Below, piece after piece: positions 16,066 through 25,352 of a stretch of 64,000 nt of DNA. Positions within the stretch are counted from its first letter, which is position 1. The number at the start of each line of letters is the position of its first letter. The notes beneath the pieces are model-generated. The model saw nothing but the letters and a program-made list of their open reading frames with translations, had not been told where the DNA came from and did no database searches. The position numbers and the translations under genes were made by a program. The stretch lies in contig NZ_JAOQNG010000010.1 of the NCBI RefSeq assembly GCF_025961225.1, forward strand, positions 734,501 through 798,500. Reading direction: 5' to 3'. Source of the DNA: Azospirillum canadense (GTDB lineage Bacteria > Pseudomonadota > Alphaproteobacteria > Azospirillales > Azospirillaceae).

Positions 16066-18216
16066 TTGTCGAACGAGCCTCCGGCACAGCCCCAGGATTG
16101 CGACGGACGGCCGGACGCCGTGATGGTCCCGGCGCTGTCGCGTGCACCGGACTTCCTGGCGTCGTTGGCGTCCAGCTTTCTTGATCACGCCGCCTTCGTC
16201 CTCGTCTACCTGGATGGCGACCACCGCGTCCTGCACGCTGACGACCGGATCGCAGCCGTTCTGAAGGGCGGGCGTGACGGCCTGCTCGGCCGGCGTTTGG
16301 CCGATACCGACCACCCCATTGCCCAGGCCGTGACCCGCGCGGCGGAGCAGGCCGCGCGGACCGGAACCGCGGCCCCGCTTGACTGCGAGGGCGAGCGGCC
16401 GGGGGTGGGGCGGACCTTGCTGAGCGGCTTCGTCCTGCCGCACCGGGGCGAGAGCGGCGCGGTCCAGGGCTTTCTCGGTGTGTTCCAGGACGTGACCGAT
16501 CCGGAGCGCATCGCGGATTTCGTCATGCGCCGCGACCCCTTCGTGGCGACCCTGCTCGACGCCGCGGTGGATGGGGTCGTGGTGTCGGATCGCGGCGGCA
16601 TCATCCGCAAGATCAACCGGGCCTGCTGCACACTGTTCGGCTACGCGGAGGAGGAACTGGTCGGGCGGAACGTCTCCGTCCTGATGCCATCGCCCTTCTC
16701 GCGCGACCACGACAAGTACATCCATTCCTACCTGGACACCGGCCGCGCGAAGATCATCGGCATCGGGCGAGACTCGCTGGGCAAGCGCAAGGACGGGACC
16801 GTCTTCCCGATCCACATCAGCGTCGGCCAGGCCCGGATGGGCGGCGACGTCACCTTCGTCGGCATCATCCGCGACATCTCCGAACGGCTGGCGGCGGAGC
16901 AGCGCGCGTCCTATCTGGCGCGGCATGACCCGCTGACCGGCGTGCTGACCCGCACCGCCTTCCTGGAGGAGTGCGAGGCGGTGCTGGTGAACCATGACCC
17001 GGCCGATCCCGGGGCCGGGCTCTACGCCCTCTACGCGCTCGACGTCGACCAGTTCAGCGACATCAACGAGGCCTTCGGCTTCCACGTCGGCGACGCGGCG
17101 CTGAAGGCGATGGTCAGCCGCGTGAGCGAGGTCCTGCCGCCGCAGACCTACGTGTGCCGCATCGCCGCGGATGAGTTCGCAGCGCTGTCACGGGTGGAGG
17201 GCGCCGAGCACGCGCAGACCCTGGCCGACCTGCTGCACGACCGGCTGACCGCGTCCATCTACGCCGACCGGCACTGGGTGCGCCTGCGCCTGTCCATCGG
17301 TGCGGCCGTGCAGGACGCCGAGGTGCGCACGCTGGAGGAGCTGAACGCCAAGGCGAAGCTGGCCTTGCAGGCGGCCCAGCACGACGGCGGCAACAAGGTC
17401 TGCCTCTACACTCACGAGATGGCCGCCGCGGCGACCCGCCGCATGTTCCTGACCATGCATCTCACCCACGCCATCGAGCGCAACGAGCTGCACATGGTCT
17501 ACCAGCCCATCGTCGACGCGCGCTCCGGCCGGGTGGTCAGCGCGGAGGCGCTGCTGCGCTGGACGCACCACACGCTGGGGCCGGTGTCGCCGGGCGAGTT
17601 CATTCCGGTCGCGGAGGAAAGCGGCCTGATCGTGCCGATCACGGACTGGGTGCTGTCCACCGTGGTGCGGCAGATGGCGGACTGGTTCGAGGCCGGCGTC
17701 CTGCCCGACCGCGTCTTCATCAACATCTCCGGCCAGCAGTTCCTGCGCGGCAACCTGACCGGCCGGCTGGAGGAGCTGCTGAACCAGTACCCCGCACTGC
17801 ACAAGCGCCTGGGGCTGGAGATTACGGAGCAGGCGGCGGTGCGCGACCTGAAGGCCGCCGTGCGAACGCTGACGGAACTGGAGGCCATCGACGTCCAGGT
17901 CGCGATCGACGATTTCGGCTCGGGCTATTCCTCGCTCAGCTACGTGCAGCAGCTGCCGGTCGCCAAGCTGAAGATCGACCGCGCCTTCATCATCGACGTG
18001 CCGGAGAACACCCGGAACAACGCGCTGGTCCGCGCCGCGGTCGGCATGGCGCACGGTCTCGGCCTCGTTACCGTCGCCGAGGGCGTGGAAACCGAGGAAC
18101 AGCGGGATTTCCTGGTGTCGATCGGCTGCGACCTGCTTCAGGGCTACCTGTTCGGCCGCCCGATACCGCCGGACGCTTTGGCGGACATGGTGCGCAAGCA
18201 GATGGAGACGGTGTAG
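16066..18216 (+). CDS. FixL-type haem PAS, degenerate GGDEF and EAL protein (c-di-GMP phosphodiesterase)
   Basis: A 716-residue cytosolic signalling protein. A first PAS-like region covers about 30-150 and a second PAS about 157-275. The second closely follows FixL: MPSPFSRDHDKYIHSYL with H215 at the haem-ligand position, then IIGIGR (R235 at the distal Arg) and GKRKDGTVFPIHISVG. GGDEF (about 283-450) has AADEF (367-371) instead of GGDEF, so cyclase activity is unlikely. EAL (about 465-710) keeps EAL (494-496), DDFGSGYSSL, LKIDR and AEGVET. Expected role: O2-gated c-di-GMP hydrolysis. The start is uncertain: TTG 16066 or ATG 16123. A related Azospirillum gene (chsA) affects chemotaxis; identity is not established. 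Confidence 0.9.
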   Translation: MSNEPPAQPQDCDGRPDAVMVPALSRAPDFLASLASSFLDHAAFVLVYLDGDHRVLHADDRIAAVLKGGRDGLLGRRLADTDHPIAQAVTRAAEQAARTGTAAPLDCEGERPGVGRTLLSGFVLPHRGESGAVQGFLGVFQDVTDPERIADFVMRRDPFVATLLDAAVDGVVVSDRGGIIRKINRACCTLFGYAEEELVGRNVSVLMPSPFSRDHDKYIHSYLDTGRAKIIGIGRDSLGKRKDGTVFPIHISVGQARMGGDVTFVGIIRDISERLAAEQRASYLARHDPLTGVLTRTAFLEECEAVLVNHDPADPGAGLYALYALDVDQFSDINEAFGFHVGDAALKAMVSRVSEVLPPQTYVCRIAADEFAALSRVEGAEHAQTLADLLHDRLTASIYADRHWVRLRLSIGAAVQDAEVRTLEELNAKAKLALQAAQHDGGNKVCLYTHEMAAAATRRMFLTMHLTHAIERNELHMVYQPIVDARSGRVVSAEALLRWTHHTLGPVSPGEFIPVAEESGLIVPITDWVLSTVVRQMADWFEAGVLPDRVFINISGQQFLRGNLTGRLEELLNQYPALHKRLGLEITEQAAVRDLKAAVRTLTELEAIDVQVAIDDFGSGYSSLSYVQQLPVAKLKIDRAFIIDVPENTRNNALVRAAVGMAHGLGLVTVAEGVETEEQRDFLVSIGCDLLQGYLFGRPIPPDALADMVRKQMETV

Positions 18217-18235
18217 GGCCGGTGATGGCCGGCCC
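18216..18235 (+). terminator. stem-loop after the EAL gene
   Basis: A perfect 7-bp stem GGGCCGG/CCGGCCC with a six-base loop begins at the last base of the stop codon. No T run follows, so it may be a weak terminator or an mRNA 3' end stabiliser. Confidence 0.4.
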
Positions 18236-18249
18236 AACCACCGGAACGG

Positions 18250-18462
18250 TCAAGCGGCGTCGGGCAGCGTCTCGGCCGCGAAATCGAGGATGCAGTCCAG
18301 CCGTTCCGGCGTCAGCGCCTCAATCCCCTCGTGCCACATGACATCGCAGAACAGGTCGTGCGCGGTACGGCGGCGTTGCGGCGACAGCGCCGCGACGCGG
18401 TCGCCGCAATATTCCGTGAACAGCGCGTCTTCGTAAATGCGGTCTTCAGTGGATTGGCTCAT
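18250..18462 (-). CDS. small hypothetical protein
   Basis: A 70-residue acidic protein with no recognised domain (MSQSTEDRIYEDALFTEYCGD...). It has two Cys residues near CGD and DLFCDVMWHEG and a third near the C-terminus, and looks like a compact helical protein. A strong GAGGAGAAGG ribosome site lies upstream of ATG 18462 and codon use fits the genome, so I consider it real. It lies between the EAL gene and the antiporter gene. Confidence 0.6.
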   Translation of the reverse strand: MSQSTEDRIYEDALFTEYCGDRVAALSPQRRRTAHDLFCDVMWHEGIEALTPERLDCILDFAAETLPDAA

Positions 18463-18582
18463 GGCCGCCTTCTCCTCAGGCGTTGGGGCGTCCGCGGCGG
18501 ACGCCGGTCATGAGCCACGCTATGCCGCTTCGCAGCATGGGTGATTGAGGGGGATCAACCGACCGCAATGGTCACAGGCAGA

Positions 18583-20475
18583 TCAGCCATGCTGCTTTTC
18601 GGGTTCCTTTTCGCTCTCGGAGACGGACGGCGGCGGGAGCGGGGCGGGCCGGCGTTCGCGCCGGTGCTCGCGGCGCTGCCAGCGCCGGAAGGACTGGCGG
18701 CTCCACCACGACAGCACGCGAGCCCAGATCTGGCGCGGGCGCTGGAACAACGGCACGCGCGGCTTGGTCACCGCGCTTGGCTCCAGCGCCAGGCCGACGG
18801 AGGTGATCCGCCCGTCCTCCATATCGCGGACGATCAACTCCACCCCGCCCATGCGCACCCGGTCGCCCAGCTCGCAGGCGCCGCCGAACTCGTTGCGGAG
18901 CAGGTCGCGCAGAGTCAGCGTCGCGTTGGACAGCGACAGCGGCAGTCCGTACATCTCCGCGATCTGCTCCACCGTCGCGTCGGGATTCAGGACGAGGTCG
19001 CCGTAGAACTCCCGGTCGTCCTGGTCGAGCGCGCGGCTGCCGGCGAACAGCTTGTCGATCAGCGGCAGCTGGTCCGGCGGGGAGAACAGGTAGACGCGAT
19101 CCCCGCCCTGGAGCGTCCGGGCCTTGTGCAACGGCACGACGCGGCCCTCGCGGATCACCAGCGACGGGCGGGCGAAGCGCGGCAGCTTCTGCCCGCGGGC
19201 CGCGGGGCTCTTGGCGTGCACGGTGTAGGCGACCAGTTCCTGGTCGGCGTCGCCGGGCAACTCCAACTCCACGCGCTCCACCGGGCCGCGGCGGGGCGGC
19301 ACAATCAGCTTCAGCCAACGCGCCATCGGCCCGATGGTCCAGCCCTGCACCAGCAGCGAGACGATCACCACGATGAAGGCCGTGTTGAAGATGATCTGCC
19401 CGCCGGGCAGGTTGGCCGACACGGGGACCAGGGCCAGCAGCATGGACACGGCGCCGCGCAGGCCGACCCAGGCGACGAAGGTCGTCTCGTTGGCGGTGAA
19501 GCGGAAGGGCATCAGGCACAGCCACACCGCCAGCGGGCGGGCCACCAGGATCAGCAGGCCGGCAAGGCCGAGAGCGGGCAGGATGATGGACCCGAACTCC
19601 CGCGGCGTGGCGAGCAGCCCTAGCATCACGAACATCACGATCTGGCTGAGCCAGGTCAGGCCGGAATGGAAGCGCCGCAGGTCCACCGCGCCGCGCAGCT
19701 TCACGTTGCCCGCGACCAGGCCGGCGACGTAGACGGCCAGGAAGCCGCTGCCGCCCAGCACGTTCGTGCCGGCGAAGATGAACAGCGCGAAGGTCAGCGT
19801 GACCACCGGGCTGAGGCCGGGGTCGAGCTTGGCGTTGTTGATGAAGGCGGCCAGCGTGGCGCCGCCGAGCAGGCCGAGTGCTGCGCCCTCGACGATCTGC
19901 AGAACCAGGAAGCTGCCCAGCTCCATGGGCGTGCCCCAGCCGTGCTGCGCCGCCTCCACCAGCATGATGGTCAGCAGAATCGCGGTCGGGTCGTTGCTGC
20001 CGGACTCGATCTCCAGCGTGGAGCGCACGCGGTCGCGGATGGTGATGCCGCCGACGCGCAGCAGGAAGAACACCGCCGCGGCGTCGGTCGAGCTGACCGC
20101 GGCGCCGACCAGCATGGATTCGATCCAGGGCAGGTCGAGCAGCCAATGCGCGGCCGTGCCCACCACGCCGGTCGTCACGCCGACCCCGACGGTTGCCAGG
20201 CTGAGCGCCGGCCAGGCGGCCGCCCGGTAGCTGGAGAACTTGGTGTCGAGTCCGCTTTCGAACAGGATGACGGCAAGCGCCATGGAACCGATCAGGAAGG
20301 CGGTGTCCGGGTCGTTGAACGAGATGCCGCCGATGCCGTCCTCGCCGGCCAGCAGGCCGACGGACAGGAAGATCAGCAGCAGCGGCGTGCCGATGCGCAG
20401 CGCCAGATAGCTCGTCAGGATGCTGACGATCAACAGCGTCGACCCGATCAGGATGATGTAGCTGGTCGCCTCCAT
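18583..20475 (-). CDS. nhaP2: cation/proton antiporter of the NhaP2/CvrA type
   Basis: A 630-residue CPA1 antiporter. The first ~395 residues form about 12 membrane helices, with the ion-site region VGAAVSSTDAAAVFFLL and GSNDPTAILLTIML typical of the family. A cytosolic part follows with a TrkA-C-like domain (about 405-490, ending LYLFSPPDQLPLIDK) and a CorC/HlyC-like C-terminal domain (YGDLVLNPDATVEQIAE...LGDRVRMGGVELIVRD). E. coli NhaP2 exports K+ in exchange for H+; K+ efflux is the likely role. ATG 20475 is chosen because the hydrophobic core starts right after it. Upstream residues in the longer frame are not membrane-like. Confidence 0.9.
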   Translation of the reverse strand: MEATSYIILIGSTLLIVSILTSYLALRIGTPLLLIFLSVGLLAGEDGIGGISFNDPDTAFLIGSMALAVILFESGLDTKFSSYRAAAWPALSLATVGVGVTTGVVGTAAHWLLDLPWIESMLVGAAVSSTDAAAVFFLLRVGGITIRDRVRSTLEIESGSNDPTAILLTIMLVEAAQHGWGTPMELGSFLVLQIVEGAALGLLGGATLAAFINNAKLDPGLSPVVTLTFALFIFAGTNVLGGSGFLAVYVAGLVAGNVKLRGAVDLRRFHSGLTWLSQIVMFVMLGLLATPREFGSIILPALGLAGLLILVARPLAVWLCLMPFRFTANETTFVAWVGLRGAVSMLLALVPVSANLPGGQIIFNTAFIVVIVSLLVQGWTIGPMARWLKLIVPPRRGPVERVELELPGDADQELVAYTVHAKSPAARGQKLPRFARPSLVIREGRVVPLHKARTLQGGDRVYLFSPPDQLPLIDKLFAGSRALDQDDREFYGDLVLNPDATVEQIAEMYGLPLSLSNATLTLRDLLRNEFGGACELGDRVRMGGVELIVRDMEDGRITSVGLALEPSAVTKPRVPLFQRPRQIWARVLSWWSRQSFRRWQRREHRRERRPAPLPPPSVSESEKEPEKQHG

Positions 20476-20687
20476 ATGCCTCGTGCCGGTGCGTGGTGCT
20501 GGGGGCGGAACCCCTTGAATCGGTGTTTGGGATTTTGACGGTTTCACCGCGGCGGCGCAACGTGGCCGGACGGCGCATCCGCGCCTACGACCCCGCACGT
20601 GCCGCTCGGATCCAGAATTGTCTCCCGCGGTGCACAATAGCCGATGTTACGGTCCCGTCCCAGGCACGCGAAACGAGACGGAACCCC

Positions 20688-21527
20688 ATGGCTCGCACAC
20701 CGAGTCTTCCGCCCCTGATCCTGTCGCTTCTGCTGACGCTCGCTCCGACAGCAACACAGGCGGCCTCAGACCTCCCCAACGTCGACCCACGCACGGATGA
20801 AACCGTTCCCGTGGACGCGTCGTTCGAGAAGCGGGCGTTCAACCTCGGCCCATGGGGCGCCATCGAGATCGGACAGACCGACAGCGCCCAGCGCCGGCTG
20901 GTGGTGACGAGCCCCGTGCGCGATCCATGGTTCACCGACAGCCTGTTCGTCGACGACGGCGCCTTCGGCAGCCCCGACGCGCGCGCCACCTATTACTCGC
21001 CCCGGCTTTCAGGCTTCCGCGTCGGGCTGGGTTACACCCCGTTCCGGACGGAGCCCGGCGTCCCCGACCCCGTCGCCCGCCACCTGATGGAAGGGGTCAT
21101 TCGCAACGAGGGGACGATCGGCCTGGCCAGGTACCGCCTGACCGCCGGGGCCGGCAAGGCACAGGTCACCGACAAGGACCGCGGGACGCCGCGCCAGTCC
21201 TGGGTGGTCGGCGGCCAGCTTGCGCTGAGCGGCCTGACGCTTGGCGCCGGTTATCGGGAGCAGATGCCGGACATCGGTCCCCTGCGCCGCACCTTCAACG
21301 CCGGCCTGTCGCTCGAACGGGGGACGACGCTTCAGGGGTGGAGCCTGACCGGCCGCCTCGCACACACGCAGTTGGGCGACGAGCTTCCGCAGGAGGCCTG
21401 GTCCACCGGGCTACGCTACCGCATGTCGCCGCAGGTCAGCGTCTCCGCCGACCTGGGCACCATGACCTACGACGGCGGGCCGGCGACCAGCACCATGCTG
21501 CGCCTCGGCACGCGCGTTCTTTTCTAG
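20688..21527 (+). CDS. outer-membrane beta-barrel protein
   Basis: A 279-residue exported protein: signal peptide MARTPSLPPLILSLLLTLA with ATQA cleavage, then alternating amphipathic strands (YYSPRLSGFRVGLGYTPF, SWVVGGQLALSGLTLGAGYR) and a C-terminal aromatic residue (RVLF), the signature of barrels assembled by BAM. The layout resembles a small bacterial porin. GAGACGGA precedes ATG 20688. Substrate specificity cannot be read. It is divergent from the antiporter gene. Confidence 0.75.
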   Translation: MARTPSLPPLILSLLLTLAPTATQAASDLPNVDPRTDETVPVDASFEKRAFNLGPWGAIEIGQTDSAQRRLVVTSPVRDPWFTDSLFVDDGAFGSPDARATYYSPRLSGFRVGLGYTPFRTEPGVPDPVARHLMEGVIRNEGTIGLARYRLTAGAGKAQVTDKDRGTPRQSWVVGGQLALSGLTLGAGYREQMPDIGPLRRTFNAGLSLERGTTLQGWSLTGRLAHTQLGDELPQEAWSTGLRYRMSPQVSVSADLGTMTYDGGPATSTMLRLGTRVLF

Positions 21528-21563
21528 GCGGTTTCTAAGGCGGTCGTCTGTTTTGGCTGGGTG

Positions 21564-22052
21564 TCAGCTCACCAGCTGCCACGTCCCGTCGGATTGCTTG
21601 CAGGCGGTGCCGCGGGCGGTCTCACGCTTGCCCTCCACGTTGATGGTGTGGGTGTAGTCGCGGCAGGTCTGCCCGCTGGCGTTCTCGTACGTGCGCATCG
21701 GCCGGACGGAGCCGCGGCTGTTGTTCTGTGGGTTGTTCCAGGTGATGGTCTGGTTCCGGGCCGCGGCGTCGCGTTCCGCCGCCATGGCGCGACTCTCGCT
21801 GTTGGTATCGAGCCTGCGGGCGATCTCGCGGCCGGCGAAGGCGCCGACCAGCGTGCCGATGGCGGTCGTGGCGAGCTTGCCGGCGCCGCCGCCGAACTGC
21901 GATCCGATCAGGGCGCCGCCAGCAGCGCCCCCGAGCGTGCCGACCGTTTCCGACGTGCTTCCCGTCTGGCACGCGCCCAACGACAAGGCAACCACAACGC
22001 AGATGGCCGATTTGCGAATGGCCTGTTTGTGGAAGGGCGGTTGGATGGTCAT
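21564..22052 (-). CDS. glycine-zipper outer-membrane lipoprotein (17 kDa surface antigen type)
   Basis: A 162-residue lipoprotein. Signal with lipobox LSLGAC (lipidated C28), then a glycine-zipper segment (GTLGGAAGGALIGSQFGGG...GTLVGAFAGREIARRL) that can insert in a membrane, and a C-terminal domain with TYENASGQTCRDYTHTINVEGK typical of the rickettsial 17-kDa antigen family. Role: envelope integrity, inferred. A possible EcfG-type promoter lies on this strand at 22099-22123 (GGAAC-N16-GGTT), about 45-70 bp upstream. Confidence 0.85.
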   Translation of the reverse strand: MTIQPPFHKQAIRKSAICVVVALSLGACQTGSTSETVGTLGGAAGGALIGSQFGGGAGKLATTAIGTLVGAFAGREIARRLDTNSESRAMAAERDAAARNQTITWNNPQNNSRGSVRPMRTYENASGQTCRDYTHTINVEGKRETARGTACKQSDGTWQLVS

Positions 22053-22207
22053 GGGAGTTCTTCCGGATTCGACGGATCCATGGGTGACCTGTCGAGAAAA
22101 CCCCCGGCAATGACAATGGTTCCGCAGGCGAAATTGTTCAGTGTGGAAGCAAAACGTGTTCTTGCGTGTTTATGACCCTGACAGAACACCACGAGGAGGG
22201 TTTAGAC

Positions 22208-22387
22208 ATGTCTCGTTTGCGCCTGATCGGGACCGCCATTGCGCTCTTGACGCTCGCGGCCTGCTCGACCGGCGGTGTGGTTGGCGGAACGGCCGGCGCC
22301 GCCGGTGGCTACGCGCTCGACGGCAAGCGCGGCGCCGTGATCGGCGGGCTGGGCGGTGCCGCCCTGGGGACCGCGCTGGACAACTAA
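22208..22387 (+). CDS. small glycine-zipper lipoprotein
   Basis: A 59-residue lipoprotein: MSRLRLIGTAIALLTLAAC with lipidated C19, then a glycine-zipper (GGVVGGTAGAAGGYALDGKRG...GGLGGAALG). GAGGAGGG at 22193-22200 sets the start at 22208. It is divergent from another glycine-zipper lipoprotein, with a shared 155-bp regulatory gap. Small proteins like this often belong to envelope stress regulons. Confidence 0.8.
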   Translation: MSRLRLIGTAIALLTLAACSTGGVVGGTAGAAGGYALDGKRGAVIGGLGGAALGTALDN

Positions 22388-22412
22388 ACGGGGCAATTCA
22401 CCCCCGCCTTAT

Positions 22413-23390
22413 CTAACCACGCAACGGCTCCCGCGGGCCGTTGCCGAAGACGGCGAGCGCGTCGTGCAGATCGGGCAGGGCGCGCTCGACCGCCGCTTCA
22501 CCCTCGCGGATGCAGTCGTCGGCGCGGTCGAACTCCGACAGGCCGATGTGGCCAAGGCGCGGTGTGATGTGGACGTCCGGCGGTTCGCCCGCCAGACGCG
22601 ACCGCGTGATGCGGTCGGTGACGATGCCCAGCGATGAGATCATGACGCCGAACAGGCTCGGCCCCTCGTAGTCGCGCCGGAAGATGCGGCGGGACAGCGC
22701 GCCGATCGGCGATTTGCGCTTTGCGTCCGGCTCCTGCTCCTCCACCAGCTTCAGCAGGTCGAACCCCGCGGCCGTGGGCACGGCGGCACCGGGCTTGCGC
22801 GCCTTGCCCAGGATGTCCGCGGCGAGGTTGACCGCGATGACCATCTGCGCACCGAGCGCCCGGCAGGCCGACACCGGCACCGGGTTGACCAGCGCGCCGT
22901 CCACCATCCAGCGCCCGTCGACCTGCACCGGCGGGAACACGCCCGGCAGAGAGATGGACGCGCGCATCGCCTCCACCAGCGGCCCGTTGCGGATCCAGAC
23001 CTCGTGCCCGGTGACGAGGTCGGTGGCGATGGCGACGAAGGGGATGGGCAGTTCCTCCACCTCCACGTCGCCCAGGTGATGGCGCAGTTCCGCCAGCAGC
23101 CGCTCCCCGCCGATCAGCCCGCCGCCCTGGCGCAGGCGCAGATCCAGGTAGCTGACGATCTTGAGCCTGGTGAGGGCGCGGACCCACTCCTCCAGCGCGT
23201 CGAGCTTCCCGGCGAGATGGACGCCGCCGACCAGCGCCCCGACCGAGGTGCCGCAGACGATGTCCGCTTCGATGCCGTAGCGCTTCAGCGCGCGCAGCAC
23301 CCCGATGTGCGCCCAGCCCCGCGCCACCCCGGCGCCGAGCGCCAGCCCGATCCGCGGCCGCTGCCGCCCGTTTCCGCCGTCGTTTGCCAT
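22413..23390 (-). CDS. patatin-like phospholipase (RssA/NTE family)
   Basis: A 325-residue serine lipase with a Ser-Asp dyad. The oxyanion loop is GAGVARGWAHIG, the nucleophile S49 lies in GTSVG, and the Asp in DGALVNPVPV. No signal peptide or membrane helix is visible, so it is cytosolic or peripheral. It would hydrolyse membrane phospholipid acyl chains. ATG 23390 starts right before the conserved core. It is divergent from the MsbA-like exporter (160-bp gap), consistent with a lipid-related neighbourhood. Confidence 0.9.
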   Translation of the reverse strand: MANDGGNGRQRPRIGLALGAGVARGWAHIGVLRALKRYGIEADIVCGTSVGALVGGVHLAGKLDALEEWVRALTRLKIVSYLDLRLRQGGGLIGGERLLAELRHHLGDVEVEELPIPFVAIATDLVTGHEVWIRNGPLVEAMRASISLPGVFPPVQVDGRWMVDGALVNPVPVSACRALGAQMVIAVNLAADILGKARKPGAAVPTAAGFDLLKLVEEQEPDAKRKSPIGALSRRIFRRDYEGPSLFGVMISSLGIVTDRITRSRLAGEPPDVHITPRLGHIGLSEFDRADDCIREGEAAVERALPDLHDALAVFGNGPREPLRG

Positions 23391-23549
23391 GGCGCCTCCT
23401 TCGCACAAGGATATGGCTGGATCGCCTCCTATTATGGCGGCCTATTATGGCAGCGGGCCGGTTAAGGAAGCTTGATCGGGCGACCCCGGTGGACAAGCGC
23501 GGGTTCCTTCGGCTAAGCCATCGGAATCCCGTTACAGGAAGTTCGGCAC

Positions 23550-25343
23550 GTGAGTAAGAAAAGCGGTGAGCGGCTGCGGTTCGACGCGGCGACGGAGCGG
23601 CTTGTGGTCCGCATGCTGCGGGAATGGGTGCGGCCCTACACGGGCAAGCTGGTGATGTCCTTCCTGCTGATGGCGCTGGTCGCCGCGACCACCGGCGCCT
23701 ATCCGCTGCTGATCGATCAGGCCTACGCCATGTTCTCGGCGCAGGACCGGACCATGCTGCTGGTCATTCCCGTAGTGATCGTGCTGGTCACGGCGGTGAA
23801 GGCGGTGTCCATGTACGCGCAGACGGTGCTGACCACCGACATCGTGCAGCGCATCGTCACCGACGTACGCCTGTCGATGTTCGCGCATCTGCTGACGGCG
23901 GACACCGCGCAGCTGCACGCAGCACCCACGGGCACGCTGACCTCGCGCTTCATCAGCGACGTGGACCTGATCCGCAACGCGCTGACGCGCACGCTGACCA
24001 ACCTCGTGCGCGACATCCTGACCGTCATCACTCTGGTCGGGGCGATGTTCTACCTGGACTGGGTGATGTCGCTGATCGTCTTCGTCATCTACCCGATTGC
24101 CGCCGTGCCGATCGTGAACATCGGCAAGCGGCTGCGCCGCGTGTCGCGCGATACCCAGGCGCAGATGGGCGACATGACCGCGCTGCTGACGGAAAGCTTG
24201 GCTGGCGCCCGCATGGTCAAGACCTACAGCCTGGAGGATTACGAGCGTGCCCGCGCCAGCCGCGCCTTCGAGGACAACTACGACCTGACCATGAAGGCGA
24301 CCCGCGCCCGCTCGCGCATCGACCCGATGATGGAGATTCTGGGCGGCGCCGCGGTCGCGGGCGTCATCGCCTTTGCCGGCTACCGCATGGCGATGGGCGA
24401 GGGCTCGGTCGGCGCCTTTTCCGGCTTCGTCGGCGCGCTGCTGATGGCGGCGCAACCGGTGCGCGCCATCGGCACGCTGAACGCCGTCCTCCAGGAAGGC
24501 CTCGCCGCCACGCAGCGCATCTTCGAGTTGGTCGACGAACGGCCGACCATCACGGAGCGGCCGGACGCCAAGCCGCTGGCGCTGAACCGCGCGGCCGTCA
24601 GCTTGCGCAGCGTGCGCTTTGCCTACGAGGAAGGGGCCGAGACGCTGAAGGGCATCGACCTGGACGTGCCGGCGGGCGCCACCGTGGCGCTGGTCGGGCG
24701 CAGCGGGGCCGGCAAGTCGACCGTCTTCAACCTGATCCCGCGCCTGTACGACGCCACGGAGGGCGAGGTGCTGATCGATGGGCAGGACGTGCGGTCGGTG
24801 ACGCTGAAGAGCCTGCGTGGCGTGATCTCGCTGGTCAGCCAGGACACGGTGCTGTTCAACGACACGGTGCGCGCCAACATCGCCTTCGGCCGGCTCGACG
24901 CGCCCTTCGACGACATCGTCGCCGCCGCCAAGGCCGCCGCCGCGCACGACTTCATCGCCCGCCTGCCGCAGGGCTACGACACGGTCATCGGCGACCGCGG
25001 CGTGAAGCTGTCGGGCGGCGAGCGGCAGCGGCTGGCCCTTGCCCGCGCCTTCCTGAAGGACGCGCCGATCCTGCTGCTGGACGAGGCGACCAGCGCACTG
25101 GACAGCGAATCCGAACGGCTGGTGCAGGGGGCGTTGGAGCGGCTGACCAAGGGGCGCACCACCCTGGTGATCGCCCACCGCCTCGCCACCGTGCGCAACG
25201 CCGACCGCATCGTGGTTATGGAGGGCGGGCGCATCGTGGAGCAGGGCACCCACGACGCGCTGATCGAGCAGAACGGGACCTACGCGCGCCTCAGCAAGCT
25301 GCAGTTCGGCGAGGACGGGGAAGCGGCGCTGCTCGCGCCGTAA
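23550..25343 (+). CDS. MsbA-like ABC exporter
   Basis: A 597-residue half-transporter with an exporter-type membrane domain (six helices, about residues 35-310) fused to an ATPase. Walker A is GRSGAGKST, the signature KLSGGERQRLALARA, Walker B ILLLDEATSALDSE, and the switch His is in IAHRL. The N-terminal ETESLAGARMVKTY-type coupling region (TESLAGARMVKTYS) is as in MsbA. Homodimers flip lipid A or other lipids. The start is GTG 23550, with CAGGAAG upstream. Drug export is an alternative for this family. Confidence 0.9.
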   Translation: MSKKSGERLRFDAATERLVVRMLREWVRPYTGKLVMSFLLMALVAATTGAYPLLIDQAYAMFSAQDRTMLLVIPVVIVLVTAVKAVSMYAQTVLTTDIVQRIVTDVRLSMFAHLLTADTAQLHAAPTGTLTSRFISDVDLIRNALTRTLTNLVRDILTVITLVGAMFYLDWVMSLIVFVIYPIAAVPIVNIGKRLRRVSRDTQAQMGDMTALLTESLAGARMVKTYSLEDYERARASRAFEDNYDLTMKATRARSRIDPMMEILGGAAVAGVIAFAGYRMAMGEGSVGAFSGFVGALLMAAQPVRAIGTLNAVLQEGLAATQRIFELVDERPTITERPDAKPLALNRAAVSLRSVRFAYEEGAETLKGIDLDVPAGATVALVGRSGAGKSTVFNLIPRLYDATEGEVLIDGQDVRSVTLKSLRGVISLVSQDTVLFNDTVRANIAFGRLDAPFDDIVAAAKAAAAHDFIARLPQGYDTVIGDRGVKLSGGERQRLALARAFLKDAPILLLDEATSALDSESERLVQGALERLTKGRTTLVIAHRLATVRNADRIVVMEGGRIVEQGTHDALIEQNGTYARLSKLQFGEDGEAALLAP

Positions 25344-25352
25344 TACCCCGGC

